A stretch of 64,000 nucleotides of DNA from Phoronis australis (GCA_002633005.1 NMRA01000097.1:448686-512685), one strand, 5' to 3'; positions 23,795 through 37,400 are shown, numbered from the stretch's first letter. The notes: generated by a model not told the origin, from the sequence alone. A program made the numbers and translations.

Positions 23795-24601
23795 CTGGCG
23801 ATGAGTCAGGTCCGACGTCAGTAGCCGAGCGTTGGCTACGACAGACTGCGACTGGAACTTCACAAACTTGTGATTATGCATTAAATGCCATTCGTCATAA
23901 GCAGAGAACAGGTAAAATTTGGACAAAAATAATCTACTTTGTATAAAAAGAACCAACAAGGGAAGCAAAGTAACAACGCATTAACGCTCACCTTGATGTC
24001 AATAGGTGTTCAAAGACAAAGTGACCGTCATACAGGAATCGTTCCTGAACTGACAAACAGGAACTCAGGTCATGGAAATAAACGGGAATTGCCGATGATT
24101 TCCGATCCATGCCAATGTACAAAATTGTGCTAAAAAGGCTTTTAGTTAGATAACAGAAATGATATGAACGTGATGCCATGTTGCAGATTACTTAATTTGG
24201 TATGTATTTCTAAGTTGTTGAACTAGATTGCCCTTTGAGATCAAGGATTTATCTGCAGTGTAACTGCACGGCAATTGGAGGAAAAACAGTCCCACTGAGA
24301 ACGATAAGATTTATTCCTTGACATATGGAGTACGAGTATTTAGATAGTTCCTGATTTTATCATCAGGACGGGTTGAGAATCGGGTTTAAAAATTTGACAG
24401 AGGAAGAGCAGCACATTGTGTCTTTCAGCAATTGAATTTTCCAATGATCTGCGCTAAGCATTGACAATTTACAAGTGGCTGTTGTAAACTTAGAGAAATT
24501 GCAATGCAAAGCAGTAAACGCTGTTATCCATTTCGATCTATTTTCAACAAGGACACACCGCGTCACAGGGTTACGGTGCAATAAGGACAACTGGCACTCA
24601 C

Positions 24602-24757
24602 CGAAAGATCGTCTCAGATCATTTTCTTCTACAGTCATGGACACACCATTGCCACTCCAGCCTGTCTTTGCGTCTGCCACAATGATGCCGCTGCATTCCC
24701 CCACATGAAATTTTACTATGACGTCGCCAGATGTTCGTAAATTGCAGATTCCACCAA
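24602..24757 (-). CDS. Gene B exon: C-terminal half of CTHRC1-like domain
   Basis: Acceptor ttttcag and donor G|GTGAGT; 156 bases, phase 1 to 1. The product reads VGGICNLRTSGDVIVKFHVG, then ECSG, DAKTGWSGNGVSMTVEE. It matches the last third of the CTHRC1 domain (G.C......V.....VG.CS......DA.TGW.S.SR...EE). In CTHRC1 the protein ends just after this block. Here a good donor follows and the frame continues, consistent with an added FN2 exon (17435). Secreted or extracellular by family. The domain call is firm; the linkage rests on phase and strand. Confidence 0.85.
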
Positions 24758-24907
24758 CTGAAAAGTGAATAAAGATACATACAGTAGGTACTATATTGGA
24801 CAAGGATGAATGGGTGGCCACTTTTGTCTTACCAATCACATTTCTCTGCAGGAGCCGAGAACAATCACTTCAATACCCACTATCACTGTTGCCAACATAA
24901 GACTCAC

Positions 24908-25106
24908 CTTGGGCGGGGCGATAATCGTCTCTACTTTTGAGTTTGAACCACACTATCTCAATTTTCCCAGGTGAGGAGCATTCTTCATTATTGAAAGTGA
25001 AGTACCAGCGATTACAACACTTGGTGCAATTGTACGCGCTGCTAACAGTACCCCAGAAACGCACCCTCAGTGAAGTGAAAGAATATTGCTTCTTGAAAGT
25101 TGTTGC
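24908..25106 (-). CDS. Gene B exon: first half of CTHRC1-like domain
   Basis: Acceptor ctatttttcag and donor G|GTGAGT; 199 bases, phase 0 to 1, which fits the phase 1 start at 24757. The product reads ATTFKKQYSFTSLRVRFWG, then NCTKCCNRWYFTFNNEECSS and PGKIEIVWFKL. 'CCxRWYFTFNxxEC..P..IE' is the signature block of collagen triple helix repeat-containing protein 1 (CTHRC1). The upstream CTHRC1 part (the usual W.QC block) should lie on a phase 1-to-0 exon to the right; I could not find it. It is paralogous to 61404-61617. Confidence 0.88.
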
Positions 25107-28100
25107 CTGAAAAATAGAGCCAGTAGGTGTCCTAAAATGGTCCAATAACGGTGCGCTCAGTCACTCTAGTTTAGTAAAACGACGGGAATATTCGACTATA
25201 CTTGGACAAAGAGTGCCGCTACAAAATTAGTTTGCTCAGCCCCGTAAAAAACAACCACTTGTCGGAAGCTTCCGTGTCATGGATGATAGGCTTTTTTCTC
25301 CTGGAAAGATCGCTCTTTTAATTTTTCTATGTAGAATATGGGCATAATTTCGGAGCACAAAACCGATAAAAATACCACATATTTTAGACTAGAATCTGTT
25401 TGCACGGGTAGTCAAAACTCTGCAGGAGTTGTTCCATACTCTTTGCGAAAATGTCAACTACTTATCGCCAAGTTAAGTCATGATATGCAAATTAGCATTT
25501 AGGCAAAATAACACCACATTACAGCGCCAAAAGTACTACAAAAAACGCTATTTTTGCGCAAATTATAGGCTAACTGAACGGCCAAACAATTCTGACAAGA
25601 AGAGTATCCTGTTGTAAAAATGTCTAAAACTACAGGTACAACTGTATCTTTCCAAAAATCTTCACGAAATTTGTGTAGTTGGACTTTTACCACAGTTGCA
25701 TTCTTTTGTGAGGAAAGTACTTTAGGCATCAGTGCATATATGCCACCCTGCTGTCCAGCACGTCCAGGACCTCTTCCACCGAAGTACCAACCCCTGACTT
25801 CACTGGACAGGAGTTACGTCAAACGCTTTACAATTTTGCAACGGCAATGGAGAACACGCTGCCAGGACGACATTACAATGGTGTTCCGTACTGCTAATAA
25901 ACAGTTTTGAATATTAAGTACTAGTCCACGAGAGCACCAGCCATGAGCGGTAAGGTGGGGGTCAGCCGATTTTCACCAAATTTGGCACATATGTAGTCCT
26001 ATGGGATCTATAAACAGCGGTAAAATATTTCCTCAAAATATTGCGTTTTTCTAAAGTTATAGGCTCAAACACATTTTATGGCTTCGCAGCCATGTTTTCA
26101 CGGTATAAAACTGTCCAGATTTAACTGTTCATCTTTTTCCTTGAATGAAAGCTATTGATTTATTATTCACTTGGCATTGTTTAGTGGTGCCTGTAGATTG
26201 TTACACAGATGTCTTGAAACACGATTCCGATTTACCGCCTTCATTTAGTAGTTTTACTACACTGCCCCCCGTTATGCCATTTTGAGGTTGTGTTCGGTAC
26301 ACTGCTGTACCAAATCTGCCCCCACTGTTATGAGAATGAAACTTAGCCAAAATGTTGACAAAACATGTTACTTTCATTTCATAAAATAAAAACTTTGTCA
26401 GCCAGTTTATTAGTTATATATTTTGGCACCTCAAATGTACTAAAATGAGAAATTTTCATATATCTGAGATCGATGCGTGAGCACCGTAAAATCCGATTGT
26501 CCTTCATGTTTTTCGATATTTTGCAACAAGTTAGTTCCTCCTGAATGTTTTGAACGTTTTACTACTGATCACTTAGGGCTATAGTACCCCTAAATACCAT
26601 ACATGGCTCCCTTTTGTAAAAAGCCGATTATGTCCTCCACAGTGAACAGGGTTAGACATGAACTCGACAAATGTAGGTTATTTTGATTTACAGTTGTTTT
26701 ACTTTGCAATTTCCTCATGGGTATTTCTTCACACATATTCAAGTCAGATTTTCTGTTGATCAAATGTTCATGCAATGCATTGTAATATCAAATGAAGGAT
26801 AAGTTTGGTTGCATGACCGCAATTTTTCCCACGACTTAAAACAAAAGACCGCAGAAATTTTCCTGACGAAATACCGGGTTTGCAGTTCTGTAAAAACATT
26901 CGAATGACAAGACAAACTCCACCACTGTCCATGGCAACTCGTCGCATGTTTTTCGCCCATCGGTCCTATCATTGTTTTCCTTTGTTGTGTCATTGTTGGA
27001 TGTAACAACACAGGTCGCATGGATATAGAACCTTGCGTACATCAGACCGTTGCCGATAAGTGCTCGTCATTATATCTTTATTATAACAACGGAAACAATG
27101 AAGATGCTAATCTATTGTTCTCTATGCGACCAGGTTTCCCGTGGATGACCACAGAAGAGGAATCCCAAAGTATCCACAAACAATGACCACGCACCTTAGT
27201 AACTATTACCGCGCACACGAATCCTTTCCGTGGAACCTAAACACCAAATTTTTATATCCGTGTATTGTGTTGTATTGCTCATGGTACGGGTTCAGACTCT
27301 GTTGTATTAAGATTCCAATCCCCAACCCTGTAATATGTAGTTTGAGTAAAATTTCTAGACAATGCAGGTTTATGGATTTATTCTCCTTCAAATGAAGAGT
27401 AAAAATCAAATTCTGCACAGGTTTTTTAAAAGTAATCACTTATTGGAAGATCACACATCTAAAAAATAAAACAATGTTTGACAATTTTATTCATTATCTT
27501 ATTTGAAAATTGCCTACCTCACAGAAAACTCATCTAAGTTGAAAATATTCGTTGTGAAAAAATATAAAATACCAACCAGAGACTTGTGTACTACAAAATA
27601 TGTTTTCGTAATACAATGCAAAGATAACTGTACAGTCAAAAGTGCAAATGTTATCACTCTAATAAAAAGTTGCCTTCTAGATCTTTTCAACACTCTAATT
27701 GCTACAGGACAGAGTCAACCACACAAAGCTCATAAAGTCAGGGAATTACATTTAAGGTGATGTAGTCTCACTGCGAAAAAGTGATTTCGCAATATCGCTG
27801 ACAACACTGGAAATCTCTTCTTCACAAACTTGAGGTAGCTGTATTTACCACATCAATGTTCTTATCAAAACTAACCACCACAAAATGAAAAATTGGCTTG
27901 TCGGTTCCAATTAGGCAGCATTTTACAATGAAATGGTCATGAAAAAATACTTTTGCAACATGGTTTGCATTACAATTGCCCTACGATTACAGTTGTACAT
28001 ACATACTAGACCAGTAACAAAATTACCCATGGGAACCATAAAATGGTCAATTCGCCAAAAAAACAAGGAGCCACCAGAGCTAATGTGCCAATACTTTTCA

Positions 28101-28702
28101 GTACTGCAACAAAAAATCATTTGAAGTGGACATAAACTCGCCTAAAATCACATAAAACAACTTTTGATTTAGACATTTTACCATCACGAAATAGGTATTA
28201 CTTCCAGGTCACTTTTGAGCAATTTCAGAACTTTGAAAGATCTGGCAATATGCAATTGCTAAAGACCAGACTAATAGTGTGCGATTTTATACACACAGCA
28301 TGGTCTCAAGGAATAGCAAACTGTCAATTCGCTACAATTCCAGAAATCACTTCCCATCTGGATAAGGAACAAACTGAGCAAAGTTTATAGAGGTAAATGG
28401 TCTAAATCAAAACTTATTACCTCCTGGACAGAATATGGGTTTACAACCCAGGCAGAAAGATAAGTTAACAAAACCAGCCTAACTGCAACAGGGTCTCAAA
28501 TTTCAGTAATATATACCCATTTACAAACAAAAATCTATAATGGTAAATAAAATGCGGAAACATAAATTCAGATCAATTACGCATCTTCAAGGAAAAGGAA
28601 TAGTACAGTGGTCAGAAATCATCTAAATGTGATGGCGACACTGAGAAATCCTGTCAGACCAAAAAATCCAGTGGCTAAACAAAATGAACAATGTATCATT
28701 AC

Positions 28703-28729
28703 CATGTGGCCCAGGATCATAATCCGTGC
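28703..28729 (-). CDS. Possible 27-base microexon of gene B (weak)
   Basis: A good acceptor (gaatttttgtccag) and the donor G|GTAATG bracket 27 bases. In phase 1 they encode GTDYDPGPH, with Gly/Pro spacing like a scrap of collagen helix, which CTHRC1-type proteins often carry before the globular domain. Phase 1 to 1 is compatible with the exon at 38776. It does not supply the missing phase change. Such short matches arise by chance. Confidence 0.2.
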
Positions 28730-29034
28730 CTGGACAAAAATTCAGTCTTAGACTAGGTAAATTTTAGATTTGTGCTGTTCACACAAGCAGTTCTGGTGCA
28801 AACAAAGCTTGCGACAACACACAAGCCTACTTCCCTACACAGCTGTGCTGATACAATAATGCCCCCACTGGATTTAGCAGATCAGCCAGAGTATTTACAG
28901 GTCCAGCCACTGTACTGTTTCCTCCCTTTGAATTTTTACAATGCTACATCCTTGACAATCGCAGATTGCCTCTTTCTATGCATACTCCACTTCCTCTGTC
29001 CCAGTTTCCCCACATTTGCTGAAAGTGGCCTATC

Positions 29035-29301
29035 TCAACAAATTACTTTGGACCTGTTGTGGTATAAGCCAGTAATCTTTGGCAAATACTTTTTCCCCAA
29101 CTCGTTCCTCAAGCTACAAATTCTCTTTGACATATCTTCTGGGAGTAGACTTTTCGGCCTCTCTCTAGCCCCCTCACTTAGTTGTCCAGAAGGGTACCTT
29201 CTTGCTGGTTGTGAACTTTTCCATACCCAACCTTTACTAATAATCGGCAAGTCTCCAACTTCAGCAGAAGCCACTTCTTCAGCATAAGCCTTTCCTGATT
29301 C
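29035..29301 (-). pseudogene. Fragment of a transposon-associated uncharacterised protein family
   Basis: The minus frame is open from an acceptor-like attttag at 29302 to a TGA at 29035. It reads ISKGWVWKSSQPARRYPSGQ, LSEGARERPKSLLPEDMSKR and ICSLRNELGKKY. I recognise the pattern KGWALK....R.......F.EG...G.K..PE.V...MR...NE.G...F from C-termini of large, high-copy proteins in cnidarian and fish genomes; their function is unknown. The block following 'GKKY' no longer matches, so the copy is truncated. It could alternatively be a real exon of another gene. Confidence 0.4.
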
Positions 29302-32300
29302 CTAAAATTGTATTAATGAAAAATTAAACATATTAAATTTAATGTGGCCATTTTGGCTCACAAAATATGAATACCAAGCTAAAGTGAAGGCACCAATATT
29401 TTTGACGGCTTTAGCATGTTTAATTAACTTCATAATTGCAGAAAATCATTGGTAGACAAAACATACTCCCTAGTCTCTAAAAGTAGTTCATGGGCAGAAG
29501 TCATGTTACACATTTGGTGGTTGTTATGAAAAGTTATGATGACTACCTATTTTCTATGCCAATGTATACATGTAGTTGCATAAACATCAACACATTTGAA
29601 TAAGATATGATTAAGCAATAAGGCCCAAGTTATAAGCAATCACGGTGTGTCAATAAAAGTATTTTTGCATGAATGACGTGCTTCTAAAAATATTCCTCAG
29701 GGTCAGACCCTGGAGTTTAGTGATTCCTACCTGAGCTCACACGAAGCAGGACGTTGAACCTTGACTTAACGTCTTTGGTCATTTTTCAGACCTCTATCAG
29801 GCTCTATCAGATTTCTCCTCTAGTGTGCAGTGGATGTTCTCAGTGTCTTTGGCGACAGCAATATATCTCGAGTGTTGTAACGATGATTCGGGCAAGTGAA
29901 TCTAATACGGTAGATTATGTAGCTCCTGCTGCACACCTGCCTCCGAGGCAGACACTGAGACAGACTACTTCTCAGGAGGACACGTTCCACCTCCACATCA
30001 GCTCCACGTACTCTTATAAGGTGCTCAAATGTCTCGCTCTATACCTTGTGCATTTCCCAAGAGTTTCCAAAGTTGTTTCTCTCCGCAATTTGTAGAAATA
30101 CCACATTCGATGCGACTGGCAGTGCCAGATAAATAGATAAATTCGCAAACCCGCACTTTAGGTCAGCCATCATTCAACTAACGCATTGTAAGCTTTAGTT
30201 TGGTATTCAGACGAGTTGGATGAACAAATTTAGTATAATTTCATATTTTAGTGGGAAATGCTAGTGTCTTTAAAATTAATTAAAAACATTTAAGCAAACC
30301 AATTCTTTTAATTGTTGTATTATACCACGGCATATTAATGCGTAGAAACGGCGCACAACTAGTGACTGGTTTAACATGACAAATACACATACGCGGTCTG
30401 AAAATAGTGAAATTCAGACACCTATTACCAAGCCTGCCTGAAGGGCTGACAAAGTTTTTATTGTATTAATTTCAAGGGCATGGAGTCTTCTACATGTCCA
30501 TGTTATTATTTTTAGTTTTCTCGCGGGGGCAGCTTCGCTATAAGGGTACAACTTACTGCTGGTTTTTCACAAGAAGGAAATGTACCTCCACGGAAACAGT
30601 TCCAGTGTTACCATGGTAACAGATATTGCAGTGTCGGTGCCGTTTTTACTGACATTGGTCATGAACCTATCATGTGATATCAAAATTGTTCAGAAACGAT
30701 TCTGTTTGAAGCAGAAACTGGAGTAGAAAATTTGGTCAAAAATGACTCATTCCACACCAAGAAATTGCCTCATTTTGCCCCCAAGAACACTTCCCTTGTA
30801 TCTCCTAAACCACCAAACTTTGTGGTGTCATACTTCACCCATTTTCTCTCATCCCTAATGTGATTTATCAGACTAAACATGGATCTGAATGGTTGACCCC
30901 CCACCTTGCCGCTTGTTGGCTGTACGGTGGTCGGTGGATCCGTGGACTGATACTTAACCTGTGCAACCCCTTTCACTGGCAGCCAGATTTCGCAGTTTTA
31001 GTAAGGTGTGTGCCGATTAGTCTCGAGCTCTCGATACAAGATCACGTGATACACTAGCATGTCCTTTCGTCATGCCTCCGCTTGGAAGTAGCCTAGCCCA
31101 TTTTTACATTGTACACGTTCAAAATAAATAGCTATAATCCCGTGATGGATTATATTTTGGCTTACATGGTTGATTGTGCAATTGAGTTTTATACTTGATG
31201 ATCCATGATTTGAAGACATATTGTTCAGTATGAATTAGAAATCTCAAACTTCTCGCTCCTGACTTTCGCTGGAATCTACGGATCGACAACTTGTACTAGT
31301 CACTCATTACGCTCGAGTACAAAATAATGTATGCCCCATATTTTGAATGGAAAACTTTCGATTTCAAGCGAAAGTGATAAAGTCAGTTGGGCCCAGAAAA
31401 GCCGTTTTCAAAGTAAATTATTACACTAAGCATGGAATAGATTGTTGTACAAAGACGAGTGAGCTAACCCACCATACAAGAGATCGAGGTGCATGTCAAA
31501 ATGTGTCAACTTGAAGATAAAACCAACCGATCTCTTGATTGGTCCCCGAGATAAATGTTTGACTTGAAAGCGGCATTTTACCATTGCTTCCAGTCACAAA
31601 ACAAGGTTTGGATTAGAGCAGATGCCGGAAGAAAGTGGTTTATCGGATTCCTTAGAATTGCCTTCAATGCTCGGAAGTTTCCGAGTGTCCGTTATGTTTT
31701 ATGTGTTAAGCAATATCTTTAGCGTTCCTGCCATCAACTCAAATTTGACGAAGAAAAGATAGAGACTAATGTCATGAAGATTAGTGCCTTAAATAAAAAC
31801 TTGTTTTTTTACGGAGAGAACGAAGTTAACACCGCTTCAAAGGAGAATACCAACCAAAGCAGAGTTAGTAGTTCCACTCGGTAACAGCAAGTTCAGTTCT
31901 TTTACCTTACACCTGACGACAGTCGGAGGTGAGGAAATTAGCGAATGACATAACAGGTTCGAACGCAGTCTGTTCAGCAGTTCACAACACGCTTACTGGA
32001 GTCAGATTATCACTTGAATACATCGTTTTATGAAAATAGATAATCAAGCTTTGTTATAAAACCCTCACAAACACATCGATTTCTTAAACAAACGTGTTGC
32101 TTTATTTCGCTGTTACGAATTTACGTAATGTATGAGTTCGGTAGGCCAAGTACGGTCACGGGAGTTTGGAGGTTGTTCGGAGTTAAATTCGAGTTATATT
32201 TCCGTGAAACACAGTCAGGAATACACAGCCGTGTATTGTAAATTTATCCCTGCCATGTTTTTCAGTTCTAAACACACAAAACGCTTTTATCCAGACCAGT

Positions 32301-35181
32301 AACCCGGAACTCGATCAGGACCGTAGGCGGCCGGACTGACCACATAACGCACATAAACCACCCAAACTTGGAAACTAAACCTCCTGTCAAGAAATGACAA
32401 TATTAGTGAGCCAGAGAACTAATGATCACGTGATTATGGTGCTAATTAACCGCAAAACTGCAAATCAATTTACTACTCGGGGGGCCGCGAAGTCAGGATC
32501 CACTCTCAGAGAACCGTCAGGTCAAAAAATCTACTGTACTAATGATTCGTATAATGTACATGGTTATCGAAATAAGGATTCCCCTACCATATGACCATAG
32601 CATATAAACTCAAGTTATCGTTTCACAACAGTTTTTTGTCAGCAAGCACGGGATTAGCATGCGCTCATACGACCTTAGGGCTCAGTCAATTAGCTTGGTT
32701 GAATCTGAAGCCGGTAACGCAGTGATTTATTCATCACTGGTGTCTCAAAACATTTGCACTTACAAACACTCCACAAGCATTGCAAAGAGTATCTACATGT
32801 AATCAGACGCTTTATTTTAGTTTTGTATGAGCATTGATTTGGGTGAGAATAATTCATTTTTAAACAGAACACACAATAACAAACGTCAACATGGCAATTT
32901 TCAACCCCGACTTAGATGAGTGCTCATCAGCCTCTTTTTCTTCTCAGGCATGAGGTATTTGGTAAGCCGGCATTCGCCAGTGAAATCATTGTGGACGAAA
33001 TACCGGCCACAGACGCGGAGATGTTTTACGGCATCATACTTGGTATTTACCGCGTACTTTTCATTCGATCTTCACTTCCTCAAGCCACCTCCGAAGTATT
33101 TCGCCAGAGCTTACGAAGAAATCGAAAAAAAACATATACCAGATTTGTTCGCAGCTTCATATGTAGTTCGCAAAAGCGGGAACGATACACCACACCACAT
33201 CGGCATACAATTTGTAGAATAACCACTGATGGCGCTGTGTCGTTTACTCACCTCTTTCACTTATAAATGCGAGACCTCTCGGCGATGTAAGATCGACCGT
33301 ATTGGAGGTGATGTGGACATAGACCGATTAAGGTGTTAAAAATACCAATTGAATCGGGTCTAATTCTCCTTTAAAAATAGTGGCGATGATTAACGCCATG
33401 TCTTGGCAAACATCCAGAGACTTACCAATAAAGTTGCGCTGTCGCTACTGGAATTGTAGTTCTTGTAGTAGTAATGTCTGATGTTAGCGACCGGGACTTC
33501 GTCACATTCTTTATAGGGCGCTGTGTTAGGGAAGAAGGCATTTTAATGTCAATGTCCAATATTAGGATGTTTAGTTAATACTAATGAGTTGGGAGTAACA
33601 ACATATTCCTTCATGTATGTACTGTAGGTGTTCATATACAATCGACAACATTGATGCAAGCTTGTCTGTTGGCAATAAAACTATATTAGACAACAAGCAA
33701 CACACGGTGGGCTAACAAATAACTGTTACATATGGTTTACAAGATACAGCGTTTCACGGTCCGTCTCAGGCATGCCTAAAATCATTAACCACGCCACTCT
33801 TTGACTAGTGAATTTGTCTCCTGTGAAGAGGACGGGTCACAGTCTGTGGCGTAGACAATGTCTCCTCCTATTCTTGAAAGGTAAGACGATCGATAGACAA
33901 AACTATGTACATGTATGTTAATTCCACACAGCAGAACACTATTCCGCTTCTTAATATGGGATGTGAAACCTAATGAGCTTGAGTCCAGCTCCTCAGCAGC
34001 AAGGTTAAATGTCATGTGTTTATTTTTTAAATGGCTTGAAACGACATATCTGCTTCATTATTGATTAAGGTGATAAACAGGAGGCTTATTTTTGAAATCA
34101 AGTGATTATTGATAACTTGTACAAGCAAGTTAAAAGCAAAAAAAATTGGTGACACTTAAGATAGTAATTATTATAATTATTAGAGAATGCATGTATATAT
34201 TTTCAATGAAAAAAAAGTCTATTTCCGTTGAAAAAATTGGCAAACTGGCTTAAATATTCATGAACTCAACCCTAGATTGTTTTATCTTTAAAAGAAAATT
34301 CATTTTGAATGTCTTTGTGAATAAATTCGTGGTTAATTATCTAACAACTTTCCGTAGCTGTAAGAAATTGGACACCTTCTTGCTACATTTTCAAAGAACA
34401 ATTTCTGAAATTTTTGCCATCATGTTTAATTTGATTATAACTAAAGGTAATTTGTTGACCAATGTGGTTTATATTTTATTTTGAAGTTCATTGCGACATA
34501 GAGTAAAGTTAATTGGGGTAATTTAAGCATTCCCAGTTGGATAAAATAAAAAATCATGTTCTACTTGTTGTACGACAATAAAGTTAGTTCCGTGCTGCAC
34601 TAGACTTTAAAACCAGGTCCAGGCACAATCAATTGTGTTGAGGAACACATACTGTGAACAAATGTATATATTTTTAAAGTTTTCGTCCGTCTAATTGTTT
34701 GTGTTGGCATACTGCCTAACATCTGAAGCTGACCCTTCCTCATCCAGACAACAATGCCCATGCATGTGACATCAGCTCTGAGACTCACATAATGTTAACT
34801 CCCAGTTCATTGTTCTTCCTGCAGTATTTGGAAGAGATTCAGTAATTTAGGTAAGTACACATTTGATTACCTAAACAGATAAATAAATACTTGATTTAGC
34901 TAATTGGAGACAATACTTTTGGTGGACTTAAGCACATATGACGGCCGTAGTTATTTACATAAAAGCATCATGAGATGTTTATCAAGGCCTAAGAGTCCAA
35001 TTTTCTGACAGCTCCATTGCGATAAATAATACCTTCAAAAAATACCCTTAATTCCGCAGTAACTTATTCCAAAGCCCAAGTTGTTTGAGCAATGCCTTGG
35101 TCCATACTCACCGATTAGTTATTGTCTGACAACCCATTGTTCTAAAACGTTACCCACCATCCTTAAAGCAGTTGAGATAAC

Positions 35182-36438
35182 GTGCATTTTTTGAATAACA
35201 GGCCACATCCACAATTAATAGAGACACTTCAAAGACGGCTGTTTACCCGAGCTGGAACCAACGATACGTCAGCATTCGTTATGTCTGGGAGTAAATTGAT
35301 ATTGGTCCTAGGTTATGTCAATATGCTGGTAGAGCTGGTTCCTTTCTTCAAGCTTCGCACTTGACTCAAGCAAGATATGCAAATCAAGTGACAGCTCTGT
35401 CTCTAGCAAAGCTCCAGGAAGAAGCATTTATTATTGCTGGAAATGAAGGTACTGTTTTGAACCAACAGTCCTTCTCTGGCTGGAAAAGTGAAAGCTTATC
35501 GAGAATTTCAAAATTTCATTTTTGTAAAGTTATGTCACATGTCCAGTTGCTGATATTGATGCTCCTTTGTGTTCATCTGAAATGCAACTTGTCGCTGTAC
35601 ATTAATGTGCTTGAGTCTATTGTGCCCTGTCTCTTTGCTCGTGGCATTCAACCTTGTGCAAGATATGTCCCTGTCCACATTCATGACACGACAGCTTTGC
35701 CAGATATCGTACGGCGGCGTCTGAAGAATCACTGGGAGTTTTCAAAGACACGGCACAGATTCTTTTCCAATTGACAAGGCGCGTGAACAAAATATTATGG
35801 CTTAGTCAAAGACAGTGGTGAAGCTATTGGATAATCTGAAAACCCAAACGCTTTACCAAAGTGGATGCCTATTTTGGGCTCGAGCTAGCCAGGTTGTTGA
35901 CTTATTTTGAATGTCAATATGGTTTTGAAGACGTCGGGGAGGAGAGAAGCCACCATGAAGAGTCTATCCTTCCAGAAAAAATTAGAGAACCATCTGAACA
36001 CTTTGTGTAGGGTAATTTTTCAACCGAAAAACCCTGTCCTTGACCAGTGCGATGAATTTATGACGATAGATACGCTGAGACGTATTGATGGCGCTAGAAG
36101 TTTAACATTATCAAAGTGTAGGGTAAGCAGCAGCATGACAACTAGACGTACTTGAAAAATTACAGTCAATAAAGACTCCTACATGTACGTGTATCTAGAA
36201 AAACGAGTGTGTTGTTTTCAAAACAGATAGTGGTAATACAAACAGATTGACTCAGCAACGCCTGAACGATATCAAAAAATACTGCATCTTATTCCTGAGC
36301 CAGAACGACAGTCTCTGCTTACCTTCACCGAAGTCAGAGTTGCTTAACATGTTGGAATTTCAAGACATTCATAAATACGTTGAAGCCAAAGTCTTTTATG
36401 GACCACCTATTGTGCACAGCTTTTCTCCAAAGGAATAA
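35182..36438 (+). pseudogene. Decayed copy of a TE-linked uncharacterised gene family
   Basis: Conserved pieces in shifting frames follow one another: RPHPQLIETLQRRLFTRAGT, GPRLCQYAGRAGSFLQASHL, LAKLQEEAFIIAGNEGT, CARYVPVHIHDTTALPD, FSKTRHRFFSN, LVKDSGEAIG, ENPNALPKW and EAKVFYGPPIVHSFSPK. I recall this order (Y.R..PVH..DM..L, A..KG.GGA.GLT..P.AL..W, then DA.V.DGAAIV) from a family abundant in cnidarian genomes and tied to mobile elements. At least six frame changes or stops occur. Function unknown; this copy is dead. Confidence 0.55.
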
Positions 36439-36728
36439 GCGACACCCGGTTAATTCAATGCAAACGTTTATAAATGGCAAATTCTAACCTTCACAACTAC
36501 AACTAAGTTGACATGAGTTTGATGCTTATTAATTTTCAATTTCATAGTAATACTCTTAAGTGGCATATTCATAATTTTGATGTAAGATGTCAACTCAAAT
36601 CATGCGGTGTGGAGGTCCGGATTTCTAATTTGTAATAAACTTGAGTTTCACTGCACGTAACCCTTCATGAATTTACCGTAGTGTGCGACAGACAGGCCTA
36701 CCTTTATAAAAACTAGCAACACAGACAA

Positions 36729-36897
36729 ATGCAAGCGCACACCCAGGGGGAAAGTCCGAGAGAAAGAGACAAAAGTCCACCACAATAGCCCGTTTTATAC
36801 TTTAGTTATCACGTTTTTTTGTTAGCAAAAGGTCCACTTTGCCTGAGATTCGAGCCCCCCCCCCCCATATTAGAGGCGGGGTGCGCGCCCGCATGAA
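36729..36897. repeat. MITE-like repeat, copy 1
   Basis: Starts gcgcacaccc and ends ggggtgcgcgcccgcatg, which form imperfect inverted ends. Interior blocks 'gacaaaagtcca', 'gttagcaaaaggtc' and 'gattcgagccc' recur at 37160-37400 and partly at 60003-60275. Confidence 0.45.
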
Positions 36898-37159
36898 ACG
36901 TCTACACAAATTGCACCTAGTGCAGCTCCTGGTTTAAACGCGGGCTTCTTTTTTAAAGTTCGGTCAGGTATGAATTACGCCACAAACATAGAAGCACGTC
37001 TACCTTACAGATGTGACAATCCCTAGCCTCGGAATACTTGAGAACCCAACAAAAATACTAATTATAAAATACCGGTGATGATAATCATCCACTTTGTTAA
37101 TTTACTTCACCTACACAATTGGAAATAGCCGCTATAATAAAACTCGTTCGAGTAAGCAC

Positions 37160-37400
37160 AACATCATGCGCGCACCTAGGGGAGCTCAGGGGACTCGAAC
37201 GAGCCCTTCCCACATTTGGCGAAGTGGGCAAAAAGGTCGGCTCCTGAGATACAGAATGTCCGAGGAAATGGGACAAAAGTCCAGTAAACGCTCAATTCAC
37301 ATTGGTGCTCCCGTTTTTTTTTTTATTTTATTTTTTTTATTTTTAGTCCGCCCGCTCTTTTGTTACCAAAAGGTCTATAACGTCAGGAATTAGAACCCAA
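37160..37400. repeat. MITE-like repeat, copy 2
   Basis: Starts catgcgcgcaccta and contains 'ggggactcgaacgagccc' (a minus-strand B-box-like gttcgagtccc) and 'tttggcgaagtgggcaaaaa'. These are followed by 'gacaaaagtccagtaaacg' and 'gttaccaaaaggtc'. Related to 36729-36897 and 60003-60275. It may have a tRNA-like origin, but no clean A box is present. Confidence 0.45.

Larger units (their letters stand above)
17603..24601 (-). other. Presumed intron of gene B (about 7 kb)
   Basis: Contains a (CTAT)n tract, the AT palindrome and one MITE, listed separately. No additional exon was recognised. Open frames are short and without motifs. Confidence 0.5.

Noticed and set aside
28772-29287. 171-codon plus-strand open frame with hydrophobic stretches
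   Set aside because: It is the antisense of the minus-strand transposon-associated fragment at 29035-29301, which has recognisable motifs.
31570-31610. Minus-strand DWKQW as the missing CTHRC1 'WKQC' exon of gene B
   Set aside because: Cys is absent, a stop follows at once, and the flanks do not match CTHRC1.
32916-33266. Overlapping 116- and 100-codon frames that look protein-like
   Set aside because: Two frames compete, no motif is recognisable and no splice layout supports either.
36858-36872. Poly-C runs (also at 669, 9517, 54808) as regulatory G-quadruplex sites
   Set aside because: They lie inside or at the edge of transposon repeats and carry no further support.
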